A stretch of DNA of 64,000 nt from the NCBI RefSeq assembly GCF_024294785.1, contig NZ_JANCLT010000009.1, positions 1 through 64,000 on the forward strand, given 5' to 3'. Each line of letters begins with the position of its first letter. Position 1 is the stretch's first letter. Shown here piece after piece: positions 1-8,660 of the stretch. This DNA comes from Ectobacillus ponti (lineage in GTDB: Bacteria; Bacillota; Bacilli; Bacillales; Bacillaceae_G). Under the pieces are notes generated by a model that searched no databases, was not told the origin of the DNA, and saw only the letters and a program-made list of their open reading frames with translations. The position numbers and the translations under genes are program-made.

Positions 1-73
<73 letters not shown>

Positions 74-82
74 AACAAAGAG

Positions 83-109
83 GACCAGCCGCAAAGGCTG
101 GTCTTTTTT
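83..109 (+). terminator. rRNA operon terminator
   Basis: Perfect 8-bp stem GACCAGCC / GGCTGGTC with a 5-nt loop, followed by six T. It directly follows the 5S gene. Confidence 0.9.
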
Positions 110-371
110 CGTATGGTGATGTGGAACCATACGCTGTGTGGTGGAACAAAACAGGGGGAGATGGAACAATCACAAAAACCACATTCCCGGCAGTGGAACA
201 AAAAGGTCAAAAAATGAAACAATCACTTTAAAAAATGAAACAATTCCTGCCGGGAGCCTGTCCAGTTTCTGCAATTCATCCCTCCCGGCTATAAAAAGCA
301 TCATTTTCCCTGCGGGAACAGGGCATCTCCAGGCAATTTAAAACTTTTATAGGGGGAGAGGGGTTTTTTTG
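110..371. repeat. Intergenic region with phased TGGAACA/TGAAACA repeats
   Basis: No gene is seen here. The motif TGGAAC occurs at 122, 142, 162 and 194, and TGAAAC at 215 and 236. The last three are exactly 21 bp apart and the first three 20 bp apart, that is about two helical turns. Short frames here (for example 138-341) are made from the repeats and lack protein character. Similar 21-bp phased motifs occur at 12445 and 37301. Confidence 0.6.
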
Positions 372-593
372 TTACTCTAGAATCAAACCATCCTTGTAAT
401 CGCTCATGAATGCCTCTACCGTATCCTCCAAAGCGCCATCCGCTTCTGGTACCTGAATGATCAGTTCCTTGCGTTCTGGAATGGGGACAACAGTTACATT
501 CTCAAAGCGGTTCACTTCTAATTGAACCTGCAAGTCTTCAGCCAGCTGATTGGCATCCCGCTTATTATTCAGCAAATATCGTAGGTTTCGCAT
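372..593 (-). CDS. Small hypothetical protein (73 aa)
   Basis: Not recognised. The open frame reaches back to 656, but the ATG at 593 has an AAGGAG ribosome site 8 nt upstream whereas the ATG at 656 has none, so 593 is preferred. The product is charged and mixed alpha/beta in appearance, starts MRNLRYLLNNK and ends in an acidic tail (SDYKDGLILE). No signal peptide, membrane segment or cysteine cluster. It stands alone, divergent from the next small gene. Confidence 0.6.
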   Translation of the reverse strand: MRNLRYLLNNKRDANQLAEDLQVQLEVNRFENVTVVPIPERKELIIQVPEADGALEDTVEAFMSDYKDGLILE

Positions 594-752
594 TTGTTTC
601 AGCTCCTTGCTGGGCAGTTTTACACATATGCTCAGTCTTCCGCAAATCAGCTTCATCTATGAACTGGGATAATTTTCATGTAGAATATATAAAATATTTT
701 ATATTATAATGGAAGCGTTTCAGTCTTATATACATAGCAAGGGGGAAATGAA

Positions 753-962
753 ATGTATTATGAGGTGTATGTAGTGGGAAATGACAGAGAGACAATCGGA
801 GCATTTGAATCGGAATGGCGATTCAAGGAGAGAGAAAACCTGTTTATCCGACAGTATGGATTAAAGAGAAGCTTTATCATTCAGCATATTACACATGACA
901 TTTTGGAAAATGGCCGGCATGTGGTCCGTCTGTATTGCCAGGAAAAGCGGATGTACTATTAA
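753..962 (+). CDS. Small hypothetical protein (69 aa)
   Basis: Not recognised. It begins MYYEVYVVGND and is rich in Tyr, Arg and Glu, so it is a small soluble basic protein. A GGGGGAAATGAA segment precedes the ATG, which supports translation. It lies between two unrelated transcription units with its own upstream AT-rich region. Confidence 0.55.
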   Translation: MYYEVYVVGNDRETIGAFESEWRFKERENLFIRQYGLKRSFIIQHITHDILENGRHVVRLYCQEKRMYY

Positions 963-1082
963 AAATGGTGCTCCGAACCATAACGTTCTTTAAAAAGCAC
1001 AAAGCGATGCAATGATTCTTTTTTAAAATAATTCACTGATGCGCAGTGGGCGTACCAGGGTGTTTCATAATGGGGGAAAAAC

Positions 1083-1952
1083 ATGAAAAAGCAGCTAAGA
1101 GCAGGAATCGTTTCCTTTGTTCTTGTGATGCTATGCCTGTTTGCAACTGGGCGTACATATGGACAAGGACCTACAGCAGCTGACCTGAATATAACAGGCA
1201 ATGGTGTAGTTGTACTAAACTACCACCTTGTGCTTGATCAAGCACAGGATAGGAGAAGAGTGAAGGCGCTGGCGGGAGATCCGCAATTAACAACGTACAA
1301 TATTTTCTTGAAGGACTTTAAGGACCATATAGCCGTTTTGAGGAAGCAGGGCGTTCGTTTCATCACACCGGATCAGCTCCAGGGCTATATGACAGCCGGA
1401 AAAGCGCTGCCGGCCGGGAAGTGTGTTCTCTTGACCTTTGATGATGTTGATGTCTCTGTATATAACAACGTTTATCCATTTGCGAGAAAAGAGCGTATTC
1501 CTTTTACGGTCTTTGTGGTGACAGGACAGGCCGGCAACCCGAATTATCAGGGGCTGGATTTGGCAGATTGGAAAGAAATCCGGGAAATGAAGGGCTCCGG
1601 CCTTGTATCGGTGGGCGCTCATACAAATAACATGCATTACTTTGACCCGCAGACAGGAGAGCCGCCATTTCTCAATCCGGCCAATCTTTCAGCCTTCCAG
1701 ACTGATATCCAGCAATCGATTCTGACTTACCGGAGAAACCTTGGCGTGAAGCCGACATTGTTTGCGTATCCATACGGATTCGGCACGCCGGATACGGACG
1801 AAGCGCTGATGTCAGCGGGCTTCCAGATGCTGTTCTCCCTTCGTCCGGGCGTTGTGCACCGGGAGCCGAAGGACCGGACGTTCTTTATTAAGCGCGTCAT
1901 GGTTACCTATGACACGTGGGATGCAGTCGCAGAATGGGCGGCGGCGAAATAA
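1083..1952 (+). CDS. Polysaccharide deacetylase, IcaB/PgaB-like
   Basis: Secreted NodB-type deacetylase (289 aa), likely acting on a beta-1,6-GlcNAc-type exopolysaccharide or related glycan outside the membrane. Residues 1-27 form a signal peptide (KKQLRAG, then a hydrophobic run ending near GRTYG). NodB motif 1 is LTFDDVDVSVY, the TFDDVD variant I associate with Gram-positive IcaB. The metal-binding motif is GAHTNNMH (H-x4-H), and later motifs are AYPYG and the FFIKR end. Length fits IcaB (about 290 aa). No icaA/D/C genes are nearby, so it acts alone or with a distant locus. Substrate is inferred. Confidence 0.8.
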   Translation: MKKQLRAGIVSFVLVMLCLFATGRTYGQGPTAADLNITGNGVVVLNYHLVLDQAQDRRRVKALAGDPQLTTYNIFLKDFKDHIAVLRKQGVRFITPDQLQGYMTAGKALPAGKCVLLTFDDVDVSVYNNVYPFARKERIPFTVFVVTGQAGNPNYQGLDLADWKEIREMKGSGLVSVGAHTNNMHYFDPQTGEPPFLNPANLSAFQTDIQQSILTYRRNLGVKPTLFAYPYGFGTPDTDEALMSAGFQMLFSLRPGVVHREPKDRTFFIKRVMVTYDTWDAVAEWAAAK

Positions 1953-1968
1953 ACTGTTTAGGCTATGT

Positions 1969-2000
1969 AAAAAGCCCGGCCAAAAATCGGCCGGGCCTTT
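1969..2000 (+). terminator. Terminator between deacetylase and yaaN
   Basis: Stem AAGCCCGGCC / GGCCGGGCCTT with an AAAAATC-type loop. It sits between convergent genes and may serve both. Confidence 0.75.
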
Positions 2001-2002
2001 CC

Positions 2003-3133
2003 TTATACAGGACTGCGGAGAGACACAACCTTCTCCTTCAGCTCCTGTTCCATTTTCAGTAATTCCTGCTCTGCGATTTGGCGCTTGATGCGGCCCTCCT
2101 GCTGAATCTGCAGCACTTCCTCGAGTGTGGAAACAAGGCTGCCTTGCGTTTGCTGGAGTGTTTCCAAATCGACCAGGCCCCGCTCGTTTTCCTGGGCAAT
2201 GGCGACGCTGTTTGTCTTCAGCAGCTCGGCATTGCGGATCAGGATATCATTTGTCGTCTGTGTCACCTTCTTCTGCAGCTCCATAGAACGCTGCTGGCGG
2301 GACAGGGTGAGCGAGATAATGAGCTGATTCTTCCAAAGCGGGACAGCTGTCAGGATGGAGGATTGAATCTTTTCCACAAGCACCTGATGGTTTTCCTGAA
2401 TGAGCCGGATCTGCGGCGCAGTTTGCAGGGAGATCGTACGGCTGAGCAGCAAATCATGCACGCGCTTTTCCAGGCGGTTGGCAAAACGGATGATGTCGTT
2501 CAGCTCCTCTGTCAGCAGTGGATCCTGGGACAGGGAAGCCTTGCGCTGCAGCTCTGGAATCAGCTCGTTTTGCAGCTCCGCCAGCTTGTACTTGCCGGCG
2601 GCGGCATAGATGCCAAGAGCCGTATGATACTCCTTGTTCTTCTCATAGACAGTATCCAGCATCGACACATCATACAGCAGCATATGCCGCGCCTTTTCCA
2701 GCTTCACCGCAATTTTATCCACATCTGCGCCCACCTTCTGATAGCGGCTGATGAGCTTTTGCGTGGATTTGGCAGCGGAGCCGAACAGGCGGGAAAGCAG
2801 TCCCGGCTTTGCCTGCAGCTCATCGACATTCACCTCTGTAATCTTCTCCAGCAGCTCTGCAATCACACCTGTTACGCCTGATGCGTCCTTTGTGCGCACC
2901 TGTTCAAGCATATCGCTGGTGAACTTGGACAGCTCGGCTTGCGCGGCCACACCAAATTGCAGCACGGCCTGCGGGTCTGCCGGATTGATTTGGTCAGCCA
3001 AGGCGATGGCCCGTTGGCGGTGCTCCGCCGGCAGCAGCTCCAATATCTCTACCTGGGACGGGGCGGACGCCTGCGGCTGGAACGGATTCTCCAGCAAAGC
3101 ATCCAGTGTGGAATAGCTGTTTTGTTCCTTCAT
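2003..3133 (-). CDS. yaaN: TelA/YaaN-family toxic anion resistance protein
   Basis: 376-aa soluble, almost wholly helical protein of the TelA (tellurite resistance, PF05816) family. Signs are the long Leu/Glu/Gln heptad segments, the LPAEHRQRAIALADQI-type N-terminal block and the conserved central run with LEKARHMLLYDVSMLD. B. subtilis has the same pair, xpaC-yaaN. The start overlaps the xpaC stop (ATGA, 3130-3133), so the two are co-translated. The true biochemical role of the family is unknown; tellurite resistance is the historical label. Confidence 0.88.
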   Translation of the reverse strand: MKEQNSYSTLDALLENPFQPQASAPSQVEILELLPAEHRQRAIALADQINPADPQAVLQFGVAAQAELSKFTSDMLEQVRTKDASGVTGVIAELLEKITEVNVDELQAKPGLLSRLFGSAAKSTQKLISRYQKVGADVDKIAVKLEKARHMLLYDVSMLDTVYEKNKEYHTALGIYAAAGKYKLAELQNELIPELQRKASLSQDPLLTEELNDIIRFANRLEKRVHDLLLSRTISLQTAPQIRLIQENHQVLVEKIQSSILTAVPLWKNQLIISLTLSRQQRSMELQKKVTQTTNDILIRNAELLKTNSVAIAQENERGLVDLETLQQTQGSLVSTLEEVLQIQQEGRIKRQIAEQELLKMEQELKEKVVSLRSPV

Positions 3134-3774
3134 TTCGTGATCTCCTTTCCTTCAGTGTGCTCAGGCGGAGGGGCGGGCAGCAAATTCTGCTGCAGCACGT
3201 CGAGCTCCACCTGCAAATGCCGCACATCCTCTGCCAGAATGCGTGACAGCTCCTGCTCAAGGGCTGGCGCCAAATCCTGCAGCATGCGTTCTGTTTTGCG
3301 CAGGGCAATCCGTGTTTCTTTATCTTTTGCCGGTTGAGAAATGAGTAAATAATATTTCTCCAAAATGCTGCCGACCGAATCTACATAGACATTGAAAAAT
3401 TGACCCGCCCGTTGGAACCGACCGGGCTCTTCCGCGACCACCCGCAGAATGTGCCGCGCCGCAAGCAGGATGCGGGAAATAGAAGGCCGCAGCCGCCACA
3501 TGCGCGGCGAGAAGCGGTAACGCGAAATGCGCTTCAGCTTTCGCTCCGCCTCCCGGATTGCTTCGTATACATAGGCCCACTGAGGGGCCTTCTGTTTTCG
3601 CGTCAAGAGCCAGGCAGGGAGGCCCAACAGCAGGGCTGTGCCGGCCGCCAAGGCAAGGGACCATGAATCGGGCAGTCCCCGTGCCGACCCGGCGATGAAA
3701 TACGCGGCCGACCCGATTCCAAGGGAGACAGCCAAACCAATGTATCTCCAAACAAATAGGAGCAGACAACTCAC
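3130..3774 (-). CDS. xpaC: XpaC-like 5-bromo-4-chloroindolyl phosphate hydrolysis protein
   Basis: 214-aa membrane protein. Two hydrophobic segments lie at about residues 3-27 and 37-57 and are followed by a basic, helical cytoplasmic part (RKQKAPQWAYVYEAIREAERKLKRISRYRFS). Position directly ahead of and overlapping yaaN matches the Bacillus xpaC-yaaN pair. The start is GTG at 3774 with a GGGAG/GGAAAGG purine tract upstream. The family name comes from an assay phenotype; no catalytic residues are obvious. Confidence 0.83.
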   Translation of the reverse strand: MSCLLLFVWRYIGLAVSLGIGSAAYFIAGSARGLPDSWSLALAAGTALLLGLPAWLLTRKQKAPQWAYVYEAIREAERKLKRISRYRFSPRMWRLRPSISRILLAARHILRVVAEEPGRFQRAGQFFNVYVDSVGSILEKYYLLISQPAKDKETRIALRKTERMLQDLAPALEQELSRILAEDVRHLQVELDVLQQNLLPAPPPEHTEGKEITK

Positions 3775-3887
3775 CCCTTTCCAAATCTCCCTCTATTGTA
3801 ACATTTCTTTAGTATTATTTTATATAAATTTATATGTATAAAACTTGCCAATTGAAAAGGGAGCCGCCTGCAGGCAGCTCCGCTGTA

Positions 3888-4511
3888 TCAATGATACGTT
3901 ACAATTCGGTCAAGGGAGTGGCGGTGATGCGGATAGCCCTCTTGGTCAGCACGGCCAATCGGCAGCATGGCAGCAAACTTCGCGTGCTCCGGCAGGCCGA
4001 GCAGCTCTCTCACCTTCTGCTGGTCAAAGCCAAGCATCGGCACGCTGCCATAGCCAAGGCCGCGCGCGGCCAGCATCATGAAGCCGAGCGCGATGTTGGC
4101 CTGTGTCAGTCCCCATTGTCCGCGTTCCTCCACGCTCATGCCGCCAAAAATGGCAGACAGATTCGCCGCTTCCGATTGCTTGCGTTCCGGCGAAAGGCCG
4201 GGATGGAGTGTTTCCTCCAGATTTTGCAGGACGTCCTCCATATCACTCGCCAGCACGATGACAACAGGTGCCAGCGTCACCTGCTTCTGGCCGTAGGCGG
4301 CCTCCTGCAGCTGTTCCTTCAAGCCCGGGTCAGTCACTGCATGAATCCGCCATGTCTGCAGGTTCCAGGCGCTCGGCGCCAGGCTTGTCAGGCGCAGGAT
4401 TTCCTCCAGGTCCTCCTTCGGCATCGGCTCCTGTACATATTGGCGGATGCTGTGGCGTGATTCAATGGCTTCCTTCACTGTCAACGGTTTCTGCAAGGTC
4501 TGCGTATGCAA
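3888..4511 (-). CDS. Nitroreductase family FMN enzyme
   Basis: FMN-dependent NAD(P)H nitro/quinone reductase, 207 aa. FMN-binding motifs are SRHSIRQY near the N-terminus, [13 protein letters not shown], and [19 protein letters not shown] in the second half. It ends [12 protein letters not shown], like the MhqN/YodC group. The frame opens at an ATG at 4547, but an AAGGGGGG ribosome site lies 8 nt before a TTG at 4511, so the TTG is preferred. Single gene, divergent from the AEC transporter; likely protects against quinones or nitro compounds (inferred from family). Confidence 0.85.
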   Translation of the reverse strand: MHTQTLQKPLTVKEAIESRHSIRQYVQEPMPKEDLEEILRLTSLAPSAWNLQTWRIHAVTDPGLKEQLQEAAYGQKQVTLAPVVIVLASDMEDVLQNLEETLHPGLSPERKQSEAANLSAIFGGMSVEERGQWGLTQANIALGFMMLAARGLGYGSVPMLGFDQQKVRELLGLPEHAKFAAMLPIGRADQEGYPHHRHSLDRIVTYH

Positions 4512-4667
4512 GCTGAAAGCCCCCCTTTTCTTGTATGCTCCCGGCATACAGGATTAGTATGTCCGCCGGATGTATCCTTACTGTGGAAGAAAATAGGGGG
4601 CAAAGGGGTGAAGATGTGCTAAAATAGTACTAATTTTCATGTAATTCAAAGAAACGAAGGTGAGAGG

Positions 4668-5570
4668 ATGGAATTCTTGACGGTGCTGCTGCCGATTTTC
4701 GGAATCTTTGTGCTCGGCTATATCGGCGAGCGGAAAATCGGCTTTGACACGAAAACCATTTCAGCAATGGCCATGTATTTAATGTCACCGGTGCTTGTGT
4801 TCCGGACCTTCTATAAGACCGTGTTCACGACAGAGTATCTGTACATGGCTCTCTATATGGTGGTGCTGTGCTTTGTGCTGATCGGGATCGTATATCTTGT
4901 TTCCTTTCTGCGCGGCTATTCGCGCCCGGAAACGTGCGGCATGATTTTGGCCTCTGTATTCATGAACAACGGCAACTACGGCACACCGGTTATTCTGCTG
5001 TTATTCGGCGCCACAGGCTTGGACTACGGCATTATTCTGATGGTGATTCAGTCGCTTGTGATGTGTACGGTCGGGGTGTATTATGCAGCGAAGGGCAGTC
5101 CGAACGGGGACGGTGTACGGTCGGCGCTGCGGGCGGTACAGCGCATGCCGATGATATATGGGGCCATGGCCGGCGCCCTGCTGCAGCTCATTCATGTGCC
5201 GCTTGGAAAGTCGGTGCTGGCGGCAGTCGATTTGGTGGCAAATGCCGCCATTCCAACCATTATGCTCGTATTGGGCATGCAGCTTGCGAAAATTTCAATC
5301 CGCAGCCTCGCCAAAGATAAAATTTCACTGTCGCTGCTCATCAAGCTGGCTATTTCACCGGCCATCGCCTATTTGCTGACACTTGTGTTCCCAATCGGGG
5401 GAATGGTCAAGCAAATCATGGTCATTGTGGCCGCCATGCCGACTGCCGCCAATACGACCATGTATGCGCTGCAGTTTGATACGGAGCCGGAGTTTGTCTC
5501 CAGCGCCACCCTGGTCAGCACCTCGCTCAGCCTGGCAACACTGCCGATCATTTTCCATTTTGTTTTGTAG
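4668..5570 (+). CDS. AEC family transporter (auxin efflux carrier / malate permease type)
   Basis: Integral membrane protein of 300 aa with about ten hydrophobic segments. Family features are the N-terminal PIFGIFVLGYIGER, FMNNGNYGTPVILLLFG in the first repeat and MPTAANTTMYA near the end. AEC proteins carry small organic acids such as malate; substrate here is unknown. The gene converges on the LysR gene and their 3' ends overlap by 23 bp (5548-5570). Confidence 0.87.
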   Translation: MEFLTVLLPIFGIFVLGYIGERKIGFDTKTISAMAMYLMSPVLVFRTFYKTVFTTEYLYMALYMVVLCFVLIGIVYLVSFLRGYSRPETCGMILASVFMNNGNYGTPVILLLFGATGLDYGIILMVIQSLVMCTVGVYYAAKGSPNGDGVRSALRAVQRMPMIYGAMAGALLQLIHVPLGKSVLAAVDLVANAAIPTIMLVLGMQLAKISIRSLAKDKISLSLLIKLAISPAIAYLLTLVFPIGGMVKQIMVIVAAMPTAANTTMYALQFDTEPEFVSSATLVSTSLSLATLPIIFHFVL

Positions 5571-6414
5571 CCAGCCTGATAAAAGCATCAATAAGAGGAG
5601 AATGGCTGTCCTTCCGCCAAGCAAGCCCCATGGCGGCGGCGGGCAGACCCTCTACCTCGAGGTAGGCCACATCCTGTGTATGAAGGTTCATGGCTGCCTG
5701 CGGCACAACCGCGATGCCAAGTCCGGCCGCCACCAAGCCGAGAACGGTCTGAAACTCCAGCGCTTCCTGGCAGATGGAAGGCCGGCAGCGGGCCAAAATT
5801 TCGTCATACAGGCCGGCCCAGGTTTGCCGGGACAGCATAACAAACGGATAAGAGGACAGCTCGGATGCTGTCAGTGTGCGGCTGTCAGTCAGCGGGTGCC
5901 CTTTTGGCACCGCCAGCAGGCAGGGGGAAGAAGAGATGAGCTTCATCTGCAAGGTGCTGTCGTTCACGGGCGGGCGCACCACGCCGATGTCAATCCGTTT
6001 GTGCTGCAGGGCCTCCATTTGCAGGGGTGTCGCCATCTCATGCAGCTTAACGTGGACAGCCGGATACAGCTGCCGGAAGTCACGCAGCATCGCCGGCAAA
6101 ATATCGTAGGTGGCGGAGCCGACAAAGCCGATGGTGAGCGTGCCGATTTCGCCAAGATGCGCTTGCTTGGCGTGCTCGCCTGCCCGGTTCAGCCGATCCA
6201 AAATTTCTTGTACTTCTTCATAGTATTGCCGGCCCGCAGCGGTCAGCTCCACATGGCGGTTGTTGCGGTAGAAGAGGGGAAAGCCGAGCTCTCTCTCCAG
6301 GTTCTGGATATGCATGCTGAGAGGCGGCTGGGTCATATTCAATTTTTCGGCAGCGCGGCTGAAGTTCAATTCCTCGGCGACGGCCAAAAAGCAATGTAAC
6401 TGGCGAAGCTCCAT
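5548..6414 (-). CDS. LysR family transcriptional regulator
   Basis: 288 aa. N-terminal winged helix-turn-helix (MELRQLHCFLAVAEELNFSR, then AAEKLNMTQPPLS) and a LysR effector-binding domain from about residue 90. It is divergent from the bicupin gene; the 125-bp gap holds TTTGAAT repeats and a promoter with a long spacer, which suggests it activates the bicupin gene. It may also affect the convergent AEC transporter. The inducer is unknown. Confidence 0.9.
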   Translation of the reverse strand: MELRQLHCFLAVAEELNFSRAAEKLNMTQPPLSMHIQNLERELGFPLFYRNNRHVELTAAGRQYYEEVQEILDRLNRAGEHAKQAHLGEIGTLTIGFVGSATYDILPAMLRDFRQLYPAVHVKLHEMATPLQMEALQHKRIDIGVVRPPVNDSTLQMKLISSSPCLLAVPKGHPLTDSRTLTASELSSYPFVMLSRQTWAGLYDEILARCRPSICQEALEFQTVLGLVAAGLGIAVVPQAAMNLHTQDVAYLEVEGLPAAAMGLAWRKDSHSPLIDAFIRLATKQNGK

Positions 6415-6473
6415 TCATAACCACTCTTTCCATAGTTATATGTTTTGAATATCATTGTGATTTGAATTATATA

Positions 6474-6504
6474 TTGGACGCATGATATTTTGTCAAGCTA
6501 TGAT
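6474..6504 (+). promoter_or_regulatory. Candidate activator-dependent promoter of the bicupin gene
   Basis: -35 TTGGAC (6474-6479) and -10 TATGAT (6499-6504) are 19 bp apart, which usually needs an activator. Two TTTGAAT half-repeats (about 6444 and 6461) lie just upstream, where a LysR protein would bind. Confidence 0.45.
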
Positions 6505-6539
6505 AGAAGGGAAAGGGAGAAATAAAGGGGGATTACACG

Positions 6540-7505
6540 ATGACAAAGGTAGAAGCAGGCCAATTTGCGGTTGGCACAGTAAGTGAGAACTGGACAGGAG
6601 ATGCGCGCTTTTTGGAGTACACAACAGCAGCTGACCCGATCGGCTCCGGCGCAACAAGCCCGATTCCAGTTGCACAATTCGGTGCAGATCTGTACAGCCA
6701 GGGGGAAACGAGAATTGTGACGATCGACGTTTCCAAGGACTTGCGCACAAGCTATCCGGCCACAAGCCCGTCTCTTTTGGCCCACTTCATCCGCATCAAT
6801 GCCGGTGAAGCAGTAGAGACAGCGCCGAATGCGACAAGCGAACTGTACTACATCATTTCCGGCGCAGGCCAAACAGAAGTGAACGGCAGCACAATCAGCT
6901 GGAAGCAGGGCGATTTCTTGACGCTTCCATCCGGTTCCGTAAGCCGCCACACTGCATCTGAGACTACAACCATTTACTATATTACAGATACACCGCTGCT
7001 GAACTATCTTGGCGCAACTGCGACAGAAGCCCGCTTCACGCCGACGCTGTTCACAGCTGAAGAAGCAAAAGCGAAGCTGGATGAGGTGGCAAACGCACCG
7101 GATGCGCACCTGAAGAACCGTATTTCCATCCTGCTGAACAACGAGAAATTTGACCAGACACTGACAATTACTCACGTCTTGTGGGCCATGTTCGGCATCG
7201 TGCCGTCCGGCTCCAACCAAGCGCCGCACAGCCACAAGTCTGTTGCTTTGGACTTCGTTGTAGACGCAAAGCCCGGCACCTACACACTCGTTGGCGACAA
7301 GGTGGATCCAGTGACAAAGGAAATCATCGATCCAATCCGCGTAGACTGGGAGCCTGGCAAGGCGTTCATCACACCGCCGGGACTGTGGCATTCTCACCAT
7401 AACGAGTCCGGCGAGCCTGCCTTCATCATCCCGATTCAGGATGCCGGTCTGCAGACATACCTGCGTACGCTTGACATTCAATTCACGCATTACGATGAAG
7501 AGTAA
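6540..7505 (+). CDS. Bicupin, gentisate 1,2-dioxygenase-like
   Basis: 321-aa protein with two cupin folds. Cupin 1 (about residues 80-145) has YYIISGAGQTEVNG and QGDFLTLPSG but few histidines. Cupin 2 (about 225-300) has APHSHKSVALDFVV and PPGLWHSHHNESG, so metal is likely bound in the second domain. The double-cupin layout resembles gentisate/salicylate dioxygenases (Fe-dependent ring cleavage), but cupin 1 lacks metal ligands and the substrate is not certain. GGGGG ribosome site upstream. Transcribed away from the LysR gene. Confidence 0.75.
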   Translation: MTKVEAGQFAVGTVSENWTGDARFLEYTTAADPIGSGATSPIPVAQFGADLYSQGETRIVTIDVSKDLRTSYPATSPSLLAHFIRINAGEAVETAPNATSELYYIISGAGQTEVNGSTISWKQGDFLTLPSGSVSRHTASETTTIYYITDTPLLNYLGATATEARFTPTLFTAEEAKAKLDEVANAPDAHLKNRISILLNNEKFDQTLTITHVLWAMFGIVPSGSNQAPHSHKSVALDFVVDAKPGTYTLVGDKVDPVTKEIIDPIRVDWEPGKAFITPPGLWHSHHNESGEPAFIIPIQDAGLQTYLRTLDIQFTHYDEE

Positions 7506-7716
7506 GCGAGTCGTCCAGTTCTGCCACAACAACAAACCGGGGCAGGAGGCTGTGGATTTGCTGCAGCGCGAGTATGGCGGGCAGATTGAAGTCCGGGTCA
7601 TGGATTGCTTCCGCCGCTGCTTGGAGTGCCGGAAGCGCCCGTTTTGCCGGATGCAGCTGCGCACGATTGAGGCGGAGGACACCGCCGAATTAATTGAAAA
7701 AATCATGGCTCCCTAA
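7495..7716 (+). CDS. DUF1450 (YuzB-type) small cysteine protein
   Basis: 73 aa. Starts inside the end of the bicupin gene (ATG at 7495, bicupin stop at 7505), so it is translationally coupled. Four cysteines are spaced C-x(~31)-C-x3-C-x5-C (FCHNN, DCFRRCLECRKRPFC), typical of DUF1450/YuzB proteins, possibly metal or thiol related. Function unknown. Coupling suggests it serves the bicupin, for example in metal supply (inference). Confidence 0.75.
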   Translation: MKSKRVVQFCHNNKPGQEAVDLLQREYGGQIEVRVMDCFRRCLECRKRPFCRMQLRTIEAEDTAELIEKIMAP

Positions 7717-7735
7717 TGCAGGGAGCCATTTTTTT
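7705..7735 (+). terminator. Terminator of bicupin-DUF1450 operon
   Basis: Stem ATGGCTCCC / GGGAGCCAT with a 7-nt loop and seven T. It overlaps the DUF1450 stop codon and the 3' end of the convergent rpiR-type gene. Confidence 0.85.
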
Positions 7736-8474
7736 GATCATCGGCATACTGCCGGAACAGCATTTCGCCAATGATAAAAAAAGAAGCGAAGGAGGCAGTT
7801 CTGATGCCGCCCGCCAATGCAACTTCCGAGCTGCTGGCATACAGATTATAAGGTGTCATGCGCGCCAGCCGGTTGTTTTTCAGATTCGTCAGCGAGATGA
7901 ACGGGACGCCTTTGGTAACAAGCGTTTGCACGGACGGGAACAGGGAAGGTGTGTCTCCCGAAAAGGAGATGATGATGACAAGGTCCCGCTCTGTCACTTG
8001 CGAAAGCACAAGCTCAAATTCACGCTGCGCCCGGATGACGTGGAGATGCTTGTCCACCGCCAAAAACATCCGCTGCAGCTCATCCGCGCAATTCAGCTGC
8101 ACCGTGCCCGTTCCATAGACAAAGATGCGCTCCTGCCGCCGGATGAGGGCGCACAGCTCTGAAAAATCATGGGAGTGCGCATATTTCAGCGTTTCCTGGA
8201 TGTCTGCCTGCAGGCTGTCCACGCCGCTTTTTCCCGCTGCAGTTTCCTCCTGCTCCTGCCATTTCAGAAAGACGCGGAACTCGCTGTAGCCGCTGAAGCC
8301 GAGCTTTTGCGCCAACCGCAGCACAGAGGAACGGGAGACATTGCACTTGTCCGCCAGGCTGTTGATCCCCAGCTCATAGCACGTATCCCGGTGGTTCAGG
8401 ATATATTTTAAAATATGGAAATCGTTTTCATGTAATTGGTTATAGTATTTGTTGATGATCTCTTCCAGTCGCAT
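7713..8474 (-). CDS. RpiR/MurR family transcriptional regulator (HTH + SIS)
   Basis: 253 aa. N-terminal HTH_6 domain (MRLEEIINKYYNQLHENDF through NVSRSSVLRLAQKLGFSGYS) and a sugar-phosphate-binding SIS domain (FVYGTGTVQLNCADEL, IIISFSGDTPSL). The frame opens at 8495, but GGGGGG lies 8 nt before the ATG at 8474, so that start is chosen. Divergent from the ThuA operon, which it probably regulates in response to a phosphorylated sugar. Confidence 0.9.
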   Translation of the reverse strand: MRLEEIINKYYNQLHENDFHILKYILNHRDTCYELGINSLADKCNVSRSSVLRLAQKLGFSGYSEFRVFLKWQEQEETAAGKSGVDSLQADIQETLKYAHSHDFSELCALIRRQERIFVYGTGTVQLNCADELQRMFLAVDKHLHVIRAQREFELVLSQVTERDLVIIISFSGDTPSLFPSVQTLVTKGVPFISLTNLKNNRLARMTPYNLYASSSEVALAGGIRTASFASFFIIGEMLFRQYADDQKNGSLH

Positions 8475-8508
8475 ACAACAATCCCCCCGTGCCATTGTAT
8501 CACGGACG

Positions 8509-8524
8509 GCGGGAAAATTCCCGC
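8509..8524. promoter_or_regulatory. 16-bp palindrome near the RpiR start
   Basis: GCGGGAA-AA-TTCCCGC, perfect arms, in the 186-bp divergent gap. Candidate operator for the RpiR regulator. Confidence 0.4.
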
Positions 8525-8610
8525 ATTTTGGGAAGAGTCACAAAGCATGTGATTTTAACCAGATTGCCGGATTGGGCTTGCCGCAGGGATTGCTTCATGT
8601 TAAAAAGAAG

Positions 8611-8624
8611 TGAAAGCGCAATCA
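8611..8624 (+). promoter_or_regulatory. Candidate CcpA cre site
   Basis: TGAAAGCGCAATCA fits the core cre consensus TGNAANCGNWNNCW at every position. It lies 37 bp before the ThuA start, fitting catabolite repression of a sugar operon. Confidence 0.55.
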
Positions 8625-8626
8625 TT

Positions 8627-8640
8627 TGGAATCCATTCCA
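8627..8640. promoter_or_regulatory. 14-bp palindrome ahead of the ThuA operon
   Basis: TGGAAT-CC-ATTCCA sits between the cre-like site and the AAAGGAG ribosome site. Likely repressor operator (RpiR-type candidate). Confidence 0.45.
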
Positions 8641-8660
8641 ACTACATAAAGGAGCGAATC

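Noticed and set aside
705-725. cre site near TGGAAGCGTTTCAG
   Set aside because: Fails the cre consensus at the late C position and is not near a catabolic gene.
2078-2881. 267-codon frame on the plus strand
   Set aside because: Antisense shadow of yaaN; Leu/Gln/His-rich as expected from reversed helical coding sequence.
3130-4547. csfB-type gene next to xpaC as in the B. subtilis rrnA region
   Set aside because: The synteny (rRNA operon then xpaC-yaaN) is suggestive, but the small gene at 372-593 lacks the cysteines of CsfB and no other candidate is present.
5383-6399. 338-codon frame on the plus strand across the LysR gene
   Set aside because: Antisense to a clear LysR gene; starts inside the AEC gene without a ribosome site.
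6498-7706. 402-codon frame on the minus strand
   Set aside because: Shadow of the bicupin and DUF1450 genes; Cys/Arg-rich nonsense composition.
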